Source: Brotaphodocola catenula (GTDB lineage Bacteria > Bacillota > Clostridia > Lachnospirales > Lachnospiraceae). Taken from it: a stretch of 64,000 nucleotides of DNA. Both the position numbers and the translations under genes were made by a program. The notes beneath the pieces were generated by a model. That model saw only the letters and a list, made by a program, of their open reading frames with translations, searched no databases and was not told the origin of the DNA. This document shows positions 1 through 8,941 of this stretch, piece by piece; position 1 is the first letter of the stretch, and every line of letters starts with the position of its first letter. The stretch is from NCBI GenBank assembly GCA_020686985.1, contig JAJEPU010000008.1, forward strand, positions 30,118 to 94,117, read 5' to 3'.

Positions 1-248
1 TCCTTCACAAGGGGTTCAAGCTCCTCCATGCAGGAAATATGCGCGATCAGCGGATTGTCCGACGGACGCCCCTTCGCCGCATAGATTTTTTTCGCTGCCT
101 CCTCATTCAGAGCATTCGCACCGAGTCCATAAACTGTCTCCGTCGGAAATGCTACAAGCCCTCCATCCCGAAGAATCTGCGCTGCCTCCGCCAGCTCCTC
201 ATCTCGTATCTCTGCTGTATCCTGTATTTTCACCATCTTTGTTTCCAT
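1..248 (-). CDS. tsaC: L-threonylcarbamoyladenylate synthase, N-terminal part (cut by window edge)
   Basis: This is the first 82 codons of a Sua5/YrdC/YwlC-family enzyme; the rest lies left of the window. The family makes threonylcarbamoyl-AMP from threonine, bicarbonate and ATP, the first step of the t6A37 modification of ANN-decoding tRNAs in the cytoplasm. The visible part has the family hallmarks [13 protein letters not shown] and [13 protein letters not shown], which bear nucleotide- and threonine-binding residues. The ATG at 248 is preceded by AGAGGA at good spacing. A bidirectional terminator separates it from ribU. Whether this is the long Sua5 form or the short TsaC form cannot be seen. 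Confidence 0.88.
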   Translation of the reverse strand, partial: METKMVKIQDTAEIRDEELAEAAQILRDGGLVAFPTETVYGLGANALNEEAAKKIYAAKGRPSDNPLIAHISCMEELEPLVK

Positions 249-312
249 TGGTGTGTTCCTCTTTTCTTTTTCAGATAAATATTTCCCAATATCATATCTC
301 GTATCATATCAC

Positions 313-357
313 AAAAAAACCGGAAAGGAAATATAAAGCCTTCCTTTCCGGTTTTTC
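313..357. terminator. Rho-independent terminator downstream of ribU
   Basis: A near-perfect hairpin: an AACCGGAAAGGAA arm and its complement, separated by about ten bases and flanked by A-run and T-run. Since both flanks are A/T runs it could work on both strands. It follows ribU on the minus strand. Confidence 0.8.
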
Positions 358-414
358 CAGATTCTGCTATTTATTATGTTCTTTATCTTATTGTTCTACA
401 TCCTTTATGCGAAG

Positions 415-1041
415 TTATGCCCGAACGCCCCGTCTCGCCTGACTGGCTGTGCTGTGAATCACAACACTGACTCTCTTATACACAAGAGCGGTGATCAGGG
501 AAACCACAATGCCCTTTACCACATTGAACGGTCCCACACACAGAAGAGCGAACGTCCACACATTGCTGACTGCCGGATTGATCTGTGCTCCCATCGAGAT
601 GATCGTGTCAAGTGGCATGAAGTGAGAATAGAACGGAAGCATCACGACAGCATTGAGGACAACTCCTGCCATTGCCATCAGAATCGTTCCAACTGTCATT
701 CCAATTCCGGCGCCTTTCTTCGTGCGATTGAAGTGGTAAATCAATCCTGCCGGGATCACAAGTGCACATCCAATCGTAAAGTTCGCAAACTCTCCGACAA
801 ATCCGGTGCTCGTCGGCTTAATTACGAGCTTCACCAGAATCTTCACTGCCTCAATCACAATCCCTGCAACCGGGCCAAGTGCAAAGCTCCCGACAAGTAC
901 CGGAACCTCACTGAAATCAAGTCCGTAAAAACTCGGTGCCAGAAATACGAGCGGCACCTCAAACATCATCAGCACACCCGCCAGCGCGCCGAGCATTCCC
1001 ATCAATACCACATTTCTTGTCGTAAACAGTTTCTCTCTCAT
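415..1041 (-). CDS. ribU: Riboflavin ECF transporter substrate-binding (S) component RibU
   Basis: A 208-residue hydrophobic protein with about six membrane segments and the RibU-type pattern: an N-terminal LFTTRNVVLMGMLGALAGVL segment and a GLDFSEVPVLVGSFALGP loop. RibU binds riboflavin at the outer face and works with the shared EcfA/A'/T energizing module, which is not in this window. The ATG at 1041 has GAGGAGGAGT upstream. A typical FMN riboswitch lies upstream on the same strand, which strongly supports a flavin substrate. About 440 bases separate the aptamer from the start codon, holding the riboswitch terminator and a repeat element. Confidence 0.93.
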   Translation of the reverse strand: MREKLFTTRNVVLMGMLGALAGVLMMFEVPLVFLAPSFYGLDFSEVPVLVGSFALGPVAGIVIEAVKILVKLVIKPTSTGFVGEFANFTIGCALVIPAGLIYHFNRTKKGAGIGMTVGTILMAMAGVVLNAVVMLPFYSHFMPLDTIISMGAQINPAVSNVWTFALLCVGPFNVVKGIVVSLITALVYKRVSVVIHSTASQARRGVRA

Positions 1042-1261
1042 TGTTGACTCCTCCTCTTGCCATGATGTAAGTTCCTTTCAGTCACAGCACATCCGTCCTC
1101 GCCTTCTGAGTACTTTCACTTTCTTTATAAAAAAACTTCACCCAGAAATAAATTTTTGATGCACCGCAGGGAGTATCATGCGAAACAAATGAGTGTTTGA
1201 GTCGACGCTCGCAGAATATTTTTCATGAACGCAATCTTCCATCTTTTATGCTTCTATGAAT

Positions 1262-1387
1262 AAAAAAGAATGTGCCCTGGCACATTCTCGCGCCGAGGCG
1301 CGGTTGCTTCGGCAACCCTCTTCCCCTGCGCCGAGTGCGCATCCTCGCGGAGCGTTTTTGTATGATAGGACGCAATTTCCTATCATA
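1262..1387. repeat. Intergenic repeat family A, copy 1 (27-bp hairpin module plus GC-rich arm)
   Basis: The core at 1361-1387 is a 10-bp perfect inverted repeat (TATGATAGGA / TCCTATCATA) around a 7-base loop. It is preceded by CTCGCGGAGCGTTTTTG and by a second hairpin, GAATGTGCC..GGCACATTC. Other copies lie near 9907, 20611 and 26952. This copy sits inside the ribU leader, between riboswitch terminator and start codon. Confidence 0.8.
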
Positions 1388-1390
1388 TCA

Positions 1391-1422
1391 AAAAGCCCCA
1401 GATTTGCTTGAAATCTGGGGCT
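1391..1422 (-). terminator. Expression-platform terminator of the FMN riboswitch
   Basis: Read on the minus strand this is a strong hairpin (AAGCCCCAGATTT paired with its complement) followed by TTTTTGAT. It lies about 65 bases downstream of the aptamer and is the obvious premature terminator used when FMN is bound. Confidence 0.85.
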
Positions 1423-1485
1423 TGCTTTCTGAGTGAAGATCTGTCACTTTCTAACTCTCTATATTCTGACATCTATTCGCATAAT

Positions 1486-1612
1486 CTCTTCTTTCATCCA
1501 GACTTTACTGTCGGTTCCGGAATCTCACCGGATCAGCCACTTGCGCAGGTCGCGGACTTCTCTTCTCTCAAAGAGTCACCGCCGGTGGGGAATCGCACCC
1601 CGCCCCGAAGAA
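1486..1612 (-). promoter_or_regulatory. FMN riboswitch (RFN element)
   Basis: On the minus strand the conserved RFN landmarks appear in order: CTTCGGGGCGGGGTG, then ATTCCCCACCGGCGGTGA, then GTCCGCGACC, then TGATCCGGTGAGATTCCGGA, then ACCGACAGT and the closing GTCTGGATG. This is the FMN-sensing aptamer class found upstream of riboflavin synthesis and transport genes in Firmicutes. Here it precedes a terminator hairpin and ribU, so an OFF switch by transcription termination is expected. Confidence 0.96.
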
Positions 1613-1636
1613 CTTATTTTTTATTTATTTGCTGTC

Positions 1637-1665
1637 AGTATAATCACTTTTTCCTGTCTCGTCAA
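1637..1665 (-). promoter_or_regulatory. Promoter of the FMN riboswitch-ribU transcript
   Basis: On the minus strand TTGACG and TATACT are separated by exactly 17 bases, close to the housekeeping sigma consensus. The aptamer begins about 25 bases after the -10 element. Confidence 0.8.
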
Positions 1666-1683
1666 TCCTTTTTTACAAAATCT

Positions 1684-1714
1684 GTTGCCGTTTGTGCCAC
1701 ACATGAACGGTAAC
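1684..1714. repeat. GTTAC-type hairpin repeat (family D), copy 1
   Basis: A 31-bp imperfect inverted repeat beginning GTTGCCGTT and ending AACGGTAAC, between the fbp stop codon and the ribU promoter. It may help end fbp transcription. Related hairpins lie at 3884 and 40007. Confidence 0.5.
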
Positions 1715-1773
1715 AAAAATTTTTCTCACAAAACTCATTCCCATCCATGCGCAATACCCACAACAAAAATGCT

Positions 1774-3753
1774 TTATCTCTGACCATTCGAACTGTGAGA
1801 CGGGAACTTCTCGATGATACGTCCACTTCGGTATGCCTCAAGCAGATACTCAAGATCTGCAATATCCGCTTTAAGTTTTCGTCCGCTGTCCGTATCTCCG
1901 ACGAGCTCCCTCTCCGTCGATCTCTGAATGATCACACTGTCGGAGTGAATGTCACTCTCATTCTCGATCGCAGACTCGGTCGACTCAAACGGCTTATGCG
2001 CCGCAAGAATCAGTCCGTAAGAATTGTAAATCAGTGTATATCCGGCGATTCCGGTCTCCTTCTGGTAAGCGCGCGAGAAACCACCATCAATAACGAGAAC
2101 CTTTCCTCCACACTTGACCGGGCTCTCTCCATTCTTCGTCTTGACCGGAACATGACCGTTGATGATGTGACCGTCCTCTGGTGACAAACCAAATTCCTCA
2201 AGAATCCTGTTTGCAACCTCCTCGTCCTCGATCAGCGTGTAGTATGGATTCTTCTTCTCCCTGTGTGTCTCCTTCTCCGCGAGGAAATACCGCTCAAATG
2301 TCGCCATCTTCGTCTTTCCAAACAGCGGGGAATTCTCGTGAAGCCAGATATACCACATCAGATCACGACCGCGCTTGCGCTCCACAAGATCCTCTGCGAC
2401 AAAGCCTTTTCGGATATACTCATCAAAAAACTCGTAGAGAGATCTGCCACTGCAACGATGTCCGTAAAGCTCCACCTCGCGGAAACTGCCGTTCTCATTT
2501 AACGGCACACAGCCGTGAAAGAGCAGATTTCCGTTGTATACTTTGTACAGACTTCCCTTTGCAAGCAGGAAACGCATGTGTTCCTGAAGTTTTTCACACT
2601 TCTGGAAGGCATTCTCGAGACGCTCCATCACCTGCTCCTCGGCATCACTCAGGCGATACGGGTCTTTCGGATCTACAGTCGGGAAATTCATATCCAGAAG
2701 TTTATATTCTTTTCCGTCGAGCGTGATCACACCGCGCTCATAGTCAATGCGGTGAAGAAGCGCACGCCCCTCCAGACCGAACTCCGGATGCTCCTTGCTC
2801 ATCTGTCCCTCGACCTTGAACTGAATGATTGAGATCGCCTTGTGCATCTTTAAGTTCATCTCTCTCTCATTCTTGTTTTTCGGAGGCTCCCCTTTCAGTG
2901 CAAAACAGGTACACGGATCATTCTCATACGCCTGCATCGCAAATGTCGCAAGCGGAAGAAGATTGATTCCATAGCCCTCCTCCAGAATATCCAGATTACC
3001 ATAACGGGCACAGATTCGGAGTGCATTTGCAATGCAGGCTCTCTGTCCGGTCGCTGCTCCCATCCAGAGTACATCGTGATTGCCCCACTGTACATCCACG
3101 GAATGATATGCCATCAGATCATCCATAATGATGTGCGGGCCTGGACCACGGTCATAGATATCGCCGAGAATATGAAGATGATCGACGACAAGTCTCTGAA
3201 TCAGTTCACACAGAGCCGCGATAAAATCCTCCGCTCTTCCAAGACGAATGATCGTCTGCACAATCGCATCGTAGTAAGATTCCTTGTCTCTGACATCGTC
3301 CTTCTCAGTAATCAGCTCCTCGATCACATACGCAAATTCCGGCGGAAGTGCCTTGCGAACCTTTGATCGCGTGTACTTGCTGGCAGCTCTCTTGCTGACT
3401 GCAATCAGACGGTAAAGCGTGATCTTATACCAATCCTTCTTGTTCTTTGTCTTTGCGAGAATCCGTGCCATCTTCTCGCGCGGATAATAAATCAGGGTTG
3501 CTAACGTGCGCTTATCCTGATCGCTCAGCGTTGTTCCGAATACCTCGTTCACCTTACGTCGCACAGCACCCGAACCGTTCTTGAGCACATGGGCAAACGC
3601 CTCATACTCTCCGTGCACATCCGTCAAAAAATGCTCGGTTCCCTTTGGCAGGTTCAAAATTGCCTCCAGATTGATGACTTCCATCGATGCGGCTGCAATC
3701 GTCGGATACAGTTCTGACAATCTTTCCAGATATCTTGTCTGTAAATCGTGCAT
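1774..3753 (-). CDS. fbp: Fructose-1,6-bisphosphatase, class III (Firmicutes type)
   Basis: A 659-residue protein that hydrolyses fructose 1,6-bisphosphate to fructose 6-phosphate for gluconeogenesis. It matches class III FBPases in length and composition. The metallophosphatase core is visible as HLHILGDIYDRGPGP and VQWGNHDVLWMGA, with GHCPV-like INGHVPVK and VIDGGFS further on. The ATG at 3753 is chosen over one 18 codons upstream because AAGGAAGGAGT lies just before it at ideal spacing. It is likely monocistronic: the ribU riboswitch unit follows with its own promoter. Confidence 0.95.
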   Translation of the reverse strand: MHDLQTRYLERLSELYPTIAAASMEVINLEAILNLPKGTEHFLTDVHGEYEAFAHVLKNGSGAVRRKVNEVFGTTLSDQDKRTLATLIYYPREKMARILAKTKNKKDWYKITLYRLIAVSKRAASKYTRSKVRKALPPEFAYVIEELITEKDDVRDKESYYDAIVQTIIRLGRAEDFIAALCELIQRLVVDHLHILGDIYDRGPGPHIIMDDLMAYHSVDVQWGNHDVLWMGAATGQRACIANALRICARYGNLDILEEGYGINLLPLATFAMQAYENDPCTCFALKGEPPKNKNEREMNLKMHKAISIIQFKVEGQMSKEHPEFGLEGRALLHRIDYERGVITLDGKEYKLLDMNFPTVDPKDPYRLSDAEEQVMERLENAFQKCEKLQEHMRFLLAKGSLYKVYNGNLLFHGCVPLNENGSFREVELYGHRCSGRSLYEFFDEYIRKGFVAEDLVERKRGRDLMWYIWLHENSPLFGKTKMATFERYFLAEKETHREKKNPYYTLIEDEEVANRILEEFGLSPEDGHIINGHVPVKTKNGESPVKCGGKVLVIDGGFSRAYQKETGIAGYTLIYNSYGLILAAHKPFESTESAIENESDIHSDSVIIQRSTERELVGDTDSGRKLKADIADLEYLLEAYRSGRIIEKFPSHSSNGQR

Positions 3754-3883
3754 ACCCCAAACTCCTTCCTTTTCTTCTCCCCTCATCACTTTCTGCCATG
3801 TATACAATGTATCTTTATTATAACAGATTTGGAGACTTCCAAAAAGAGTTTTGCCTTATGTACCTTCCAAAGTGCATGTTATC

Positions 3884-3939
3884 CGTTACTGTTCACACGC
3901 CCTGCAAACGGTACATGATGTATGGCACAAACGGTAACG
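3884..3939. repeat. GTTAC-type hairpin repeat (family D), copy 2
   Basis: An imperfect inverted repeat, from CGTTACTGTTCACACG to GGCACAAACGGTAACG, just after the amidase stop codon. It shares its arms with the hairpin at 1684 and the one at 40007. Confidence 0.5.
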
Positions 3940-3945
3940 CCTCAA

Positions 3946-4653
3946 TCATCTCTGATTCAAATATTCCAGAATTCCGACATGGATTGTCCACGCGAGTCGA
4001 TCCTGGTATTCCTCTGTCTTTAACTTTTTCGTTTCCTCCCAGTTTGAGAGGAAACCACACTCTACAATCGCAGAGACGCACTTCACATTTTTAAGCAGAT
4101 AATAACTCCCATTTGCCTTTGCAAGTCTCGTATTCTTATCCCTTAAGACATAATCAAAGCGTTTCTGCAAAATCTCCGCCAGTTTCTTTCCCTCCTCCGA
4201 GTTGGAAAAGTAAAAGACCTGACCACCAGAGATTGCTTCCTGATGATAACTGTTCTGGTGAATGCTGACCATGAGATCTGGCTTTTCTTCATTGATCTTC
4301 GCACAGCGATTTCTCATATCGGCCGTCTTCTTCTGCGTATCGGTCTCCTCATAAAGTCCTCTGTCATCCTCACGAGTCAAAATCACCTCCACATCCGATG
4401 CCTCGAGATAATCTCTTAATTTTTTCGCAATGCTTAAATTGATCTCCTTCTCCGGTGTTCCATCGACCGCAATTTTCCCCGGATCATTGCCCCCATGACC
4501 TACATCCACACAGACCACCGGGTGCTTTTTTCCAGAAGCCTCTGCCATTGCCTCCCGGTTATCCAGAGTAAGCTCTCCTGCCCTTTGCGAGATCAGAAAG
4601 ACTGCCATCAGAAAAAGGATTGCCATCAGATGTTCCGCTCTTCGATTCTTCAC
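3946..4653 (-). CDS. cwlD: N-acetylmuramoyl-L-alanine amidase, CwlD-like
   Basis: A 235-residue Amidase_3 enzyme with an N-terminal membrane anchor or signal (about residues 9-22). Zinc ligands and the catalytic Glu are visible in DVGHGGNDPGK, the Glu of PEKEINLSIAKKL, MVSIHQNSYH and IVECGFLSN. Length and motifs (ISGGQVFYF, SYYLLKNVK) match CwlD of Bacillus. CwlD removes peptide side chains so that muramic-delta-lactam can form in spore cortex. The start is GTG with AAAGGTG upstream. A vegetative wall amidase of the same family is the alternative. Confidence 0.8.
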   Translation of the reverse strand: MKNRRAEHLMAILFLMAVFLISQRAGELTLDNREAMAEASGKKHPVVCVDVGHGGNDPGKIAVDGTPEKEINLSIAKKLRDYLEASDVEVILTREDDRGLYEETDTQKKTADMRNRCAKINEEKPDLMVSIHQNSYHQEAISGGQVFYFSNSEEGKKLAEILQKRFDYVLRDKNTRLAKANGSYYLLKNVKCVSAIVECGFLSNWEETKKLKTEEYQDRLAWTIHVGILEYLNQR

Positions 4654-4737
4654 GCCACACCTTTTCGGACTGTTCTCTCTCCTATTATATCTTTCCGACT
4701 AGAGGAAAAGACATTGCAGTTAAAAAATACATTCCGG

Positions 4738-6354
4738 TTACTTGCTTCTCAACAGGTTGTAATCCGTTTTTGCGTCTCTCAAAATATACTCGATGTATTC
4801 CGGCAGCTCTGTAAGCGCATTGTTGTCCATCCAGAGCTCATATGCCGGATCTTGATACGCCTGTTTGCAAATCCGATAAGCCGTTCCCTGATAGTAGGCA
4901 TCATTCAGATCCGCATAATAATCCGACATCTGCTTCTTCTGCGCATCCGTCAAACCTGGAATATTTTCCAGTGCTTTCTGGGACTGGTTATAAAATACCT
5001 TTCTCAGAAATTCTCCCTGAAACTCATCAAAGTTCAGAAGATCCGCCTTCTTGCTTCCATGTTCTTTCGCCCACTTTTCGACATCCACCGCCCAGGTTCG
5101 ATAATAAAATTCTCCGTCCGGGGAATAGCTGAGCACTCCATACTTGCATCCCGGTGTCGCCAGCGAACTCGTCACCATCTCAGGAAGTCCTTTATTATCG
5201 GAGGAACGCTTATAATGCTGAACATGGAGATGACCGCTGAGGAAAAACGGTGCATCCCACTCTTCAAGGAGATCCACAAGCTGTTCTCCATGTTCAATCG
5301 TACAGTCATCTACATAGATCTCACTCTCATCAAGAAGATTGTGATGGGCAATCGGAATCAGCATCACTCCATCCTCCCACGCTGATCGCAGTTGCTCCTC
5401 AATCCAGTCATAAGTATCTGAGAGAATCGCGCCTCCGACTTTTGCAACCGGGCAATACTGGCAGGTATCGAGCATCAAAATTCTTGTCTCATCATCCAGC
5501 TCATAGACATAACTCAGACTTGTCTTGTCCTCACTGAGCGCCTCATCATAGCCAAAATCGCGGTATATTTCGCGAAACTCCTCCGGTGTCGTGTACTCTG
5601 CGGGCATTCTCTGTGTTCCCTTATACTTTCCGGCTTTTCGGTTATTGATATCATGGTTTCCCGGAATTACAAGAACCGGAATTCCGGCATCCTCCACTTT
5701 TTCGAGCTTTTTCGCCAACTCCTGATGGCTCTTCTTCTCACCCTCAAGTGTCAGATCCCCGCTCAAGATCAGTGCATCCGGGCAGTACTCCATCACCTCG
5801 TCGAGAAAGGCATCCGTGATCGCATCGATATAGGTGACAATCTTTCCGTCTCCATACTCCACCATCTCCTGAAAACGTGGTCCGTTGTCCGTCAGCTCCT
5901 TTGCAAAGTAGTGGATGTCCGATCCCTGAATCAGATGACTCTCCCACTCGCCATCTCTCTCAAATCTCTTTTTTTCGTCTTTTCGATCCCAGCGATTAAA
6001 GCTCGAAGACATAGAACTTGAATTTTTGCTCTGATCTCCGTCAGAACCTTTGGTTTGATTGTCCGCCTGATTCTCTTTACCTTGATTCCCATCATTTCGA
6101 TTTTCGTCATTTGCTTCTTCGGATGAGGCTTCGGCAGACGAGGATAGGGACGAAGATTCCGAGGAAAATTTCGACGGAGAGGATTCCGCTGAACTTGAGG
6201 ACGACTGCGAAGAATCCTCAGAAGCGTACTCTGCAGTTGACGACGAAGATGCCAGATCCCCATTCGCATTTCTCGCACATCCAGAACTCCCCAACAGAAC
6301 GCTTCCCGCAATCAAAACCACGGATGTCAGTTTCCAGAATTTTCGTTTTCTCAT
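4738..6354 (-). CDS. Metallophosphoesterase lipoprotein (calcineurin-like)
   Basis: About 538 residues. The N-terminus is basic, then hydrophobic, then LLGSSGC, a lipobox, so it is probably anchored outside the membrane. A Ser/Asp/Asn-rich linker of about 100 residues follows. The phosphoesterase metal sites then appear in order: GSDIHYFAKEL, ILSGDLTLEG, VIPGNHD, PIAHHN and SGHLHVQHY. The family includes phosphodiesterases and nucleotidases; the substrate cannot be predicted. The ATG at 6354 has GGGGGATGG upstream; a GTG seven codons earlier is possible. It lies between the amidase and GH18 genes, so a cell-envelope task is plausible. Confidence 0.85.
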   Translation of the reverse strand: MRKRKFWKLTSVVLIAGSVLLGSSGCARNANGDLASSSSTAEYASEDSSQSSSSSAESSPSKFSSESSSLSSSAEASSEEANDENRNDGNQGKENQADNQTKGSDGDQSKNSSSMSSSFNRWDRKDEKKRFERDGEWESHLIQGSDIHYFAKELTDNGPRFQEMVEYGDGKIVTYIDAITDAFLDEVMEYCPDALILSGDLTLEGEKKSHQELAKKLEKVEDAGIPVLVIPGNHDINNRKAGKYKGTQRMPAEYTTPEEFREIYRDFGYDEALSEDKTSLSYVYELDDETRILMLDTCQYCPVAKVGGAILSDTYDWIEEQLRSAWEDGVMLIPIAHHNLLDESEIYVDDCTIEHGEQLVDLLEEWDAPFFLSGHLHVQHYKRSSDNKGLPEMVTSSLATPGCKYGVLSYSPDGEFYYRTWAVDVEKWAKEHGSKKADLLNFDEFQGEFLRKVFYNQSQKALENIPGLTDAQKKQMSDYYADLNDAYYQGTAYRICKQAYQDPAYELWMDNNALTELPEYIEYILRDAKTDYNLLRSK

Positions 6355-6473
6355 ATTCCCATCCCCCATTTCCACAACTGTTTCATCTCATCTTAATCCA
6401 CAAATATCTCTGCCAGAATTTTAATTATCCGTAATATTCCTTCCGAGTATTTCTGTCTTACAATTCCTATCTC

Positions 6474-8153
6474 CTACGGCAGCTTCACAATATCCCAGAT
6501 ATCCGATGGCTCAAATCCAAGTTTCCAGCATGCAACACCCGCCAGATTGTTCGTTCGGATCAGATCTATCTTCAAGCCGATCGACCGCTCCTCTTCCATC
6601 CAGATGCGGTACGTCGTTCCATTTTCTGTCTTCTCTCCGTAATACTGTCCGAGTGCATCCTCCCAAGTCAATTCAACCTGATTATCCTGAACCCACTGCT
6701 TTGCCTTCGTGATTCCCATCGCCTGAGACGTCACTCCATTTACATCCTCCTGCCATACCCGTGTGTAGAATGGAATCGCACTGATCAGCTTCTCCTTCGG
6801 CACCTCTCTGAGGGCATCCTCAATTCCCTGTTTCTCATATCCAAGAGAGGCAACTGAGCCGGCATCTCCACCTGCATAGTGCTCATCATATCCCATAATC
6901 ACGACATAGTCTGCCACGCGCCCCTGCTCAGCACGGTTGTAAAATACGGTGTACGCGGATGGAACATAAGTATCCACAGAGAGAATGATTCCATTTTTTC
7001 GACAATCCACAGAAAGCTCGCGGATGAATTCCACATAGTGCGGACCCACGGAAGATTTAATTCCCTCAATATCCAGATTGATTCCGTCTATTCCATATGC
7101 CTGCACATCCTTAATCAGCCCCGCAATCAGCTTTTTTCTCGCTGAGGTATCTGCAAAAAGGACACCAGAATCCACATTGTCTCCCTTATTGAAGTTATCA
7201 AGAACCGCCCATACCTGCACATCCATCGCATGTGCCTTCTCCACATAGGAATGATCTGCCAGACACTCATAATTTCCCTGATTGTCTGTCAGAAGAAACC
7301 ACGTCGGAGCAATTACATTGACACCCTTTGTGTTTGCCATCAGCTTTTCCATCGTCTTATTCGCATCCCGGGTCGTCACCTGATGCCAGACAAGACAGAT
7401 CGGCTCATCCAAAGAAATATTCGTGTAGACTGGCTCCTCAAAACGACTGACTGGCTGTTCTTCCGTGCGATCTTTCAAGGTATTATTCTTGATATAACCC
7501 AGATAGCCGTCCTCGGTTCTGACTCTCGACCAGTTCTCCATCTCATCGAGAATCGTCACCTGCGTCCCTTTTGCTTTCTGAGTGACAACCTTACTCTTCA
7601 CACCTCCGCGAATACGAATGGCCGTCTTCTTTTTCAGGACTGCCGTTTCCTCTGTATCCCAACTGCTATCGAGAAAGAAGCGGTTTGCGTCCCCATCTGT
7701 AAAAGTCTCCGTCCGGATATCGGTGTACTCCTGAACGAGATCTGCCAGCACCCAAACCTGATCATCCTCCTCCACAAACAGAGAGCTTCCATCATCCGAG
7801 CAATCCGTCTCACTAATATAACGAATGGATTCCGGAAATGTGTAAATCATCTGTTTATCCGCCTCATCCCAGTAAAATCGTTCATTGATGCTGTTGCTCA
7901 CCCAATCCTGCGGAAGATAAACCGTTCCCTCAATCATTTTTCCCTTGATTCCATCCGTCCGCTGTCCATTCCAGATGATTGCCACCTCATCCTGACTGCT
8001 AACCGCAAACACTTCTTGAATATCCGCCTGCTCTTTCGACGGCGCTAAATATTTCCAAACGGTAAATCCTCCTGCCACAGCCGCAAAGATCAAGACTACC
8101 GTAGCCAATCTCGCAAATGAAATAAAATGTTTCTTCCGTCTTCTCCGCTTCAT
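6474..8153 (-). CDS. GH18 family protein with SH3-like domain (YaaH/SleL-related)
   Basis: About 559 residues. A basic start and one membrane segment (about 12-33) are followed by a copper-amine-oxidase-like or stalk region, an SH3b-like segment (about 165-225) and a C-terminal GH18 barrel. The GH18 signature is intact as DGINLDIEG, with VVIMGYDEHY and a C-terminal GVACWKLGFE. Relatives are spore-cortex or germination N-acetylglucosaminidases such as YaaH/SleL, although LysM domains are absent here. The ATG at 8153 is chosen because AGAGGAG lies eight bases upstream. With the CwlD-like gene nearby, a role in spore peptidoglycan is plausible. Confidence 0.85.
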   Translation of the reverse strand: MKRRRRKKHFISFARLATVVLIFAAVAGGFTVWKYLAPSKEQADIQEVFAVSSQDEVAIIWNGQRTDGIKGKMIEGTVYLPQDWVSNSINERFYWDEADKQMIYTFPESIRYISETDCSDDGSSLFVEEDDQVWVLADLVQEYTDIRTETFTDGDANRFFLDSSWDTEETAVLKKKTAIRIRGGVKSKVVTQKAKGTQVTILDEMENWSRVRTEDGYLGYIKNNTLKDRTEEQPVSRFEEPVYTNISLDEPICLVWHQVTTRDANKTMEKLMANTKGVNVIAPTWFLLTDNQGNYECLADHSYVEKAHAMDVQVWAVLDNFNKGDNVDSGVLFADTSARKKLIAGLIKDVQAYGIDGINLDIEGIKSSVGPHYVEFIRELSVDCRKNGIILSVDTYVPSAYTVFYNRAEQGRVADYVVIMGYDEHYAGGDAGSVASLGYEKQGIEDALREVPKEKLISAIPFYTRVWQEDVNGVTSQAMGITKAKQWVQDNQVELTWEDALGQYYGEKTENGTTYRIWMEEERSIGLKIDLIRTNNLAGVACWKLGFEPSDIWDIVKLP

Positions 8154-8419
8154 TTCCGGATTCTCCTCTTTTATGATCAAAATTTTGTCTTTATTATAGC
8201 ATAAAACAGGAGTCCCCTCTCTTACATTTTCCTGACTATTCCCTCCCCATGCTTTTTTCCAGGCTGAATTGGAATTCTCTCAAAGCCCCTCCCCTTCCTG
8301 CGATGGACAAGAAGATATCAGCTTCTTCCACTGCAGACCAGTCAGTCGTTTGTTTTGATTGCTTATTTCAAATTGCTTATTTCAGATTACTTGTCTCAAA
8401 TCACTTCATTACCTATCAC

Positions 8420-8941
8420 TCATTTATTGTATACAAGATCAAAACGGATCTGTCTCAAAATTTTTCTCCCCGCTGTGGCAGTCCCAAGTCCCACCTGTGC
8501 ACTTCTCGCCGGAATATTCGATAACTCCGGAAACATTTCTCCATTCTCCATTCCATTATCATCTACATTGCCAGTCGCACACGGGCAATAACCGCGCCCC
8601 TGTTCTCTCACACTTTCGACCAGACGACTCTGGCTCCTGTTGCTCTCATTCTGTCCGAAATCCTGCCCAAACTTCTGACTAAAATCCTGGTTGAAATTCT
8701 GACGAAAATCCTTACGGAATGCCTCACAACAATCGTCATCTCCATCTTCCGGAAGATCCTCAAGGATATAATCTCCCATATAAAATCCACCGTCACTGCG
8801 AATCTCAAACAATCGCTCCCACAGCGTGTCATCCGCCTCCTTTCCGTCAATTAAAACAGAAACTCCCTTCGCCTGATAACGCTTGAGTCCCTGCACATAA
8901 GCCTTTCTGCTTCGTGCATTCATTCTCAACTTTTTCTTCAT
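8420..8941 (-). CDS. Hypothetical protein with internal Asn/Gln/Phe repeats
   Basis: A 173-residue soluble protein not assigned to a named family. The N-terminal 65 residues look well folded (NARSRKAYVQGLKRYQAKG, VLIDGKEADD, GFYMGDYILED). The middle is a low-complexity stretch of repeated (N/S/G)Q(D/N/K)F units encoded by short tandem DNA repeats. The C-terminus ends in IRFDLVYNK. The N- and C-terminal parts read as one short domain split by an inserted repeat region. The ATG at 8941 has AAGGGGGAGT upstream. Function unknown. Confidence 0.6.
   Translation of the reverse strand: MKKKLRMNARSRKAYVQGLKRYQAKGVSVLIDGKEADDTLWERLFEIRSDGGFYMGDYILEDLPEDGDDDCCEAFRKDFRQNFNQDFSQKFGQDFGQNESNRSQSRLVESVREQGRGYCPCATGNVDDNGMENGEMFPELSNIPARSAQVGLGTATAGRKILRQIRFDLVYNK

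Noticed and set aside
376..1047. A 223-codon open frame on the plus strand opposite ribU
   Set aside because: It is His/Cys/Ser/Arg-rich with no ribosome site and mirrors a well-supported transporter gene.
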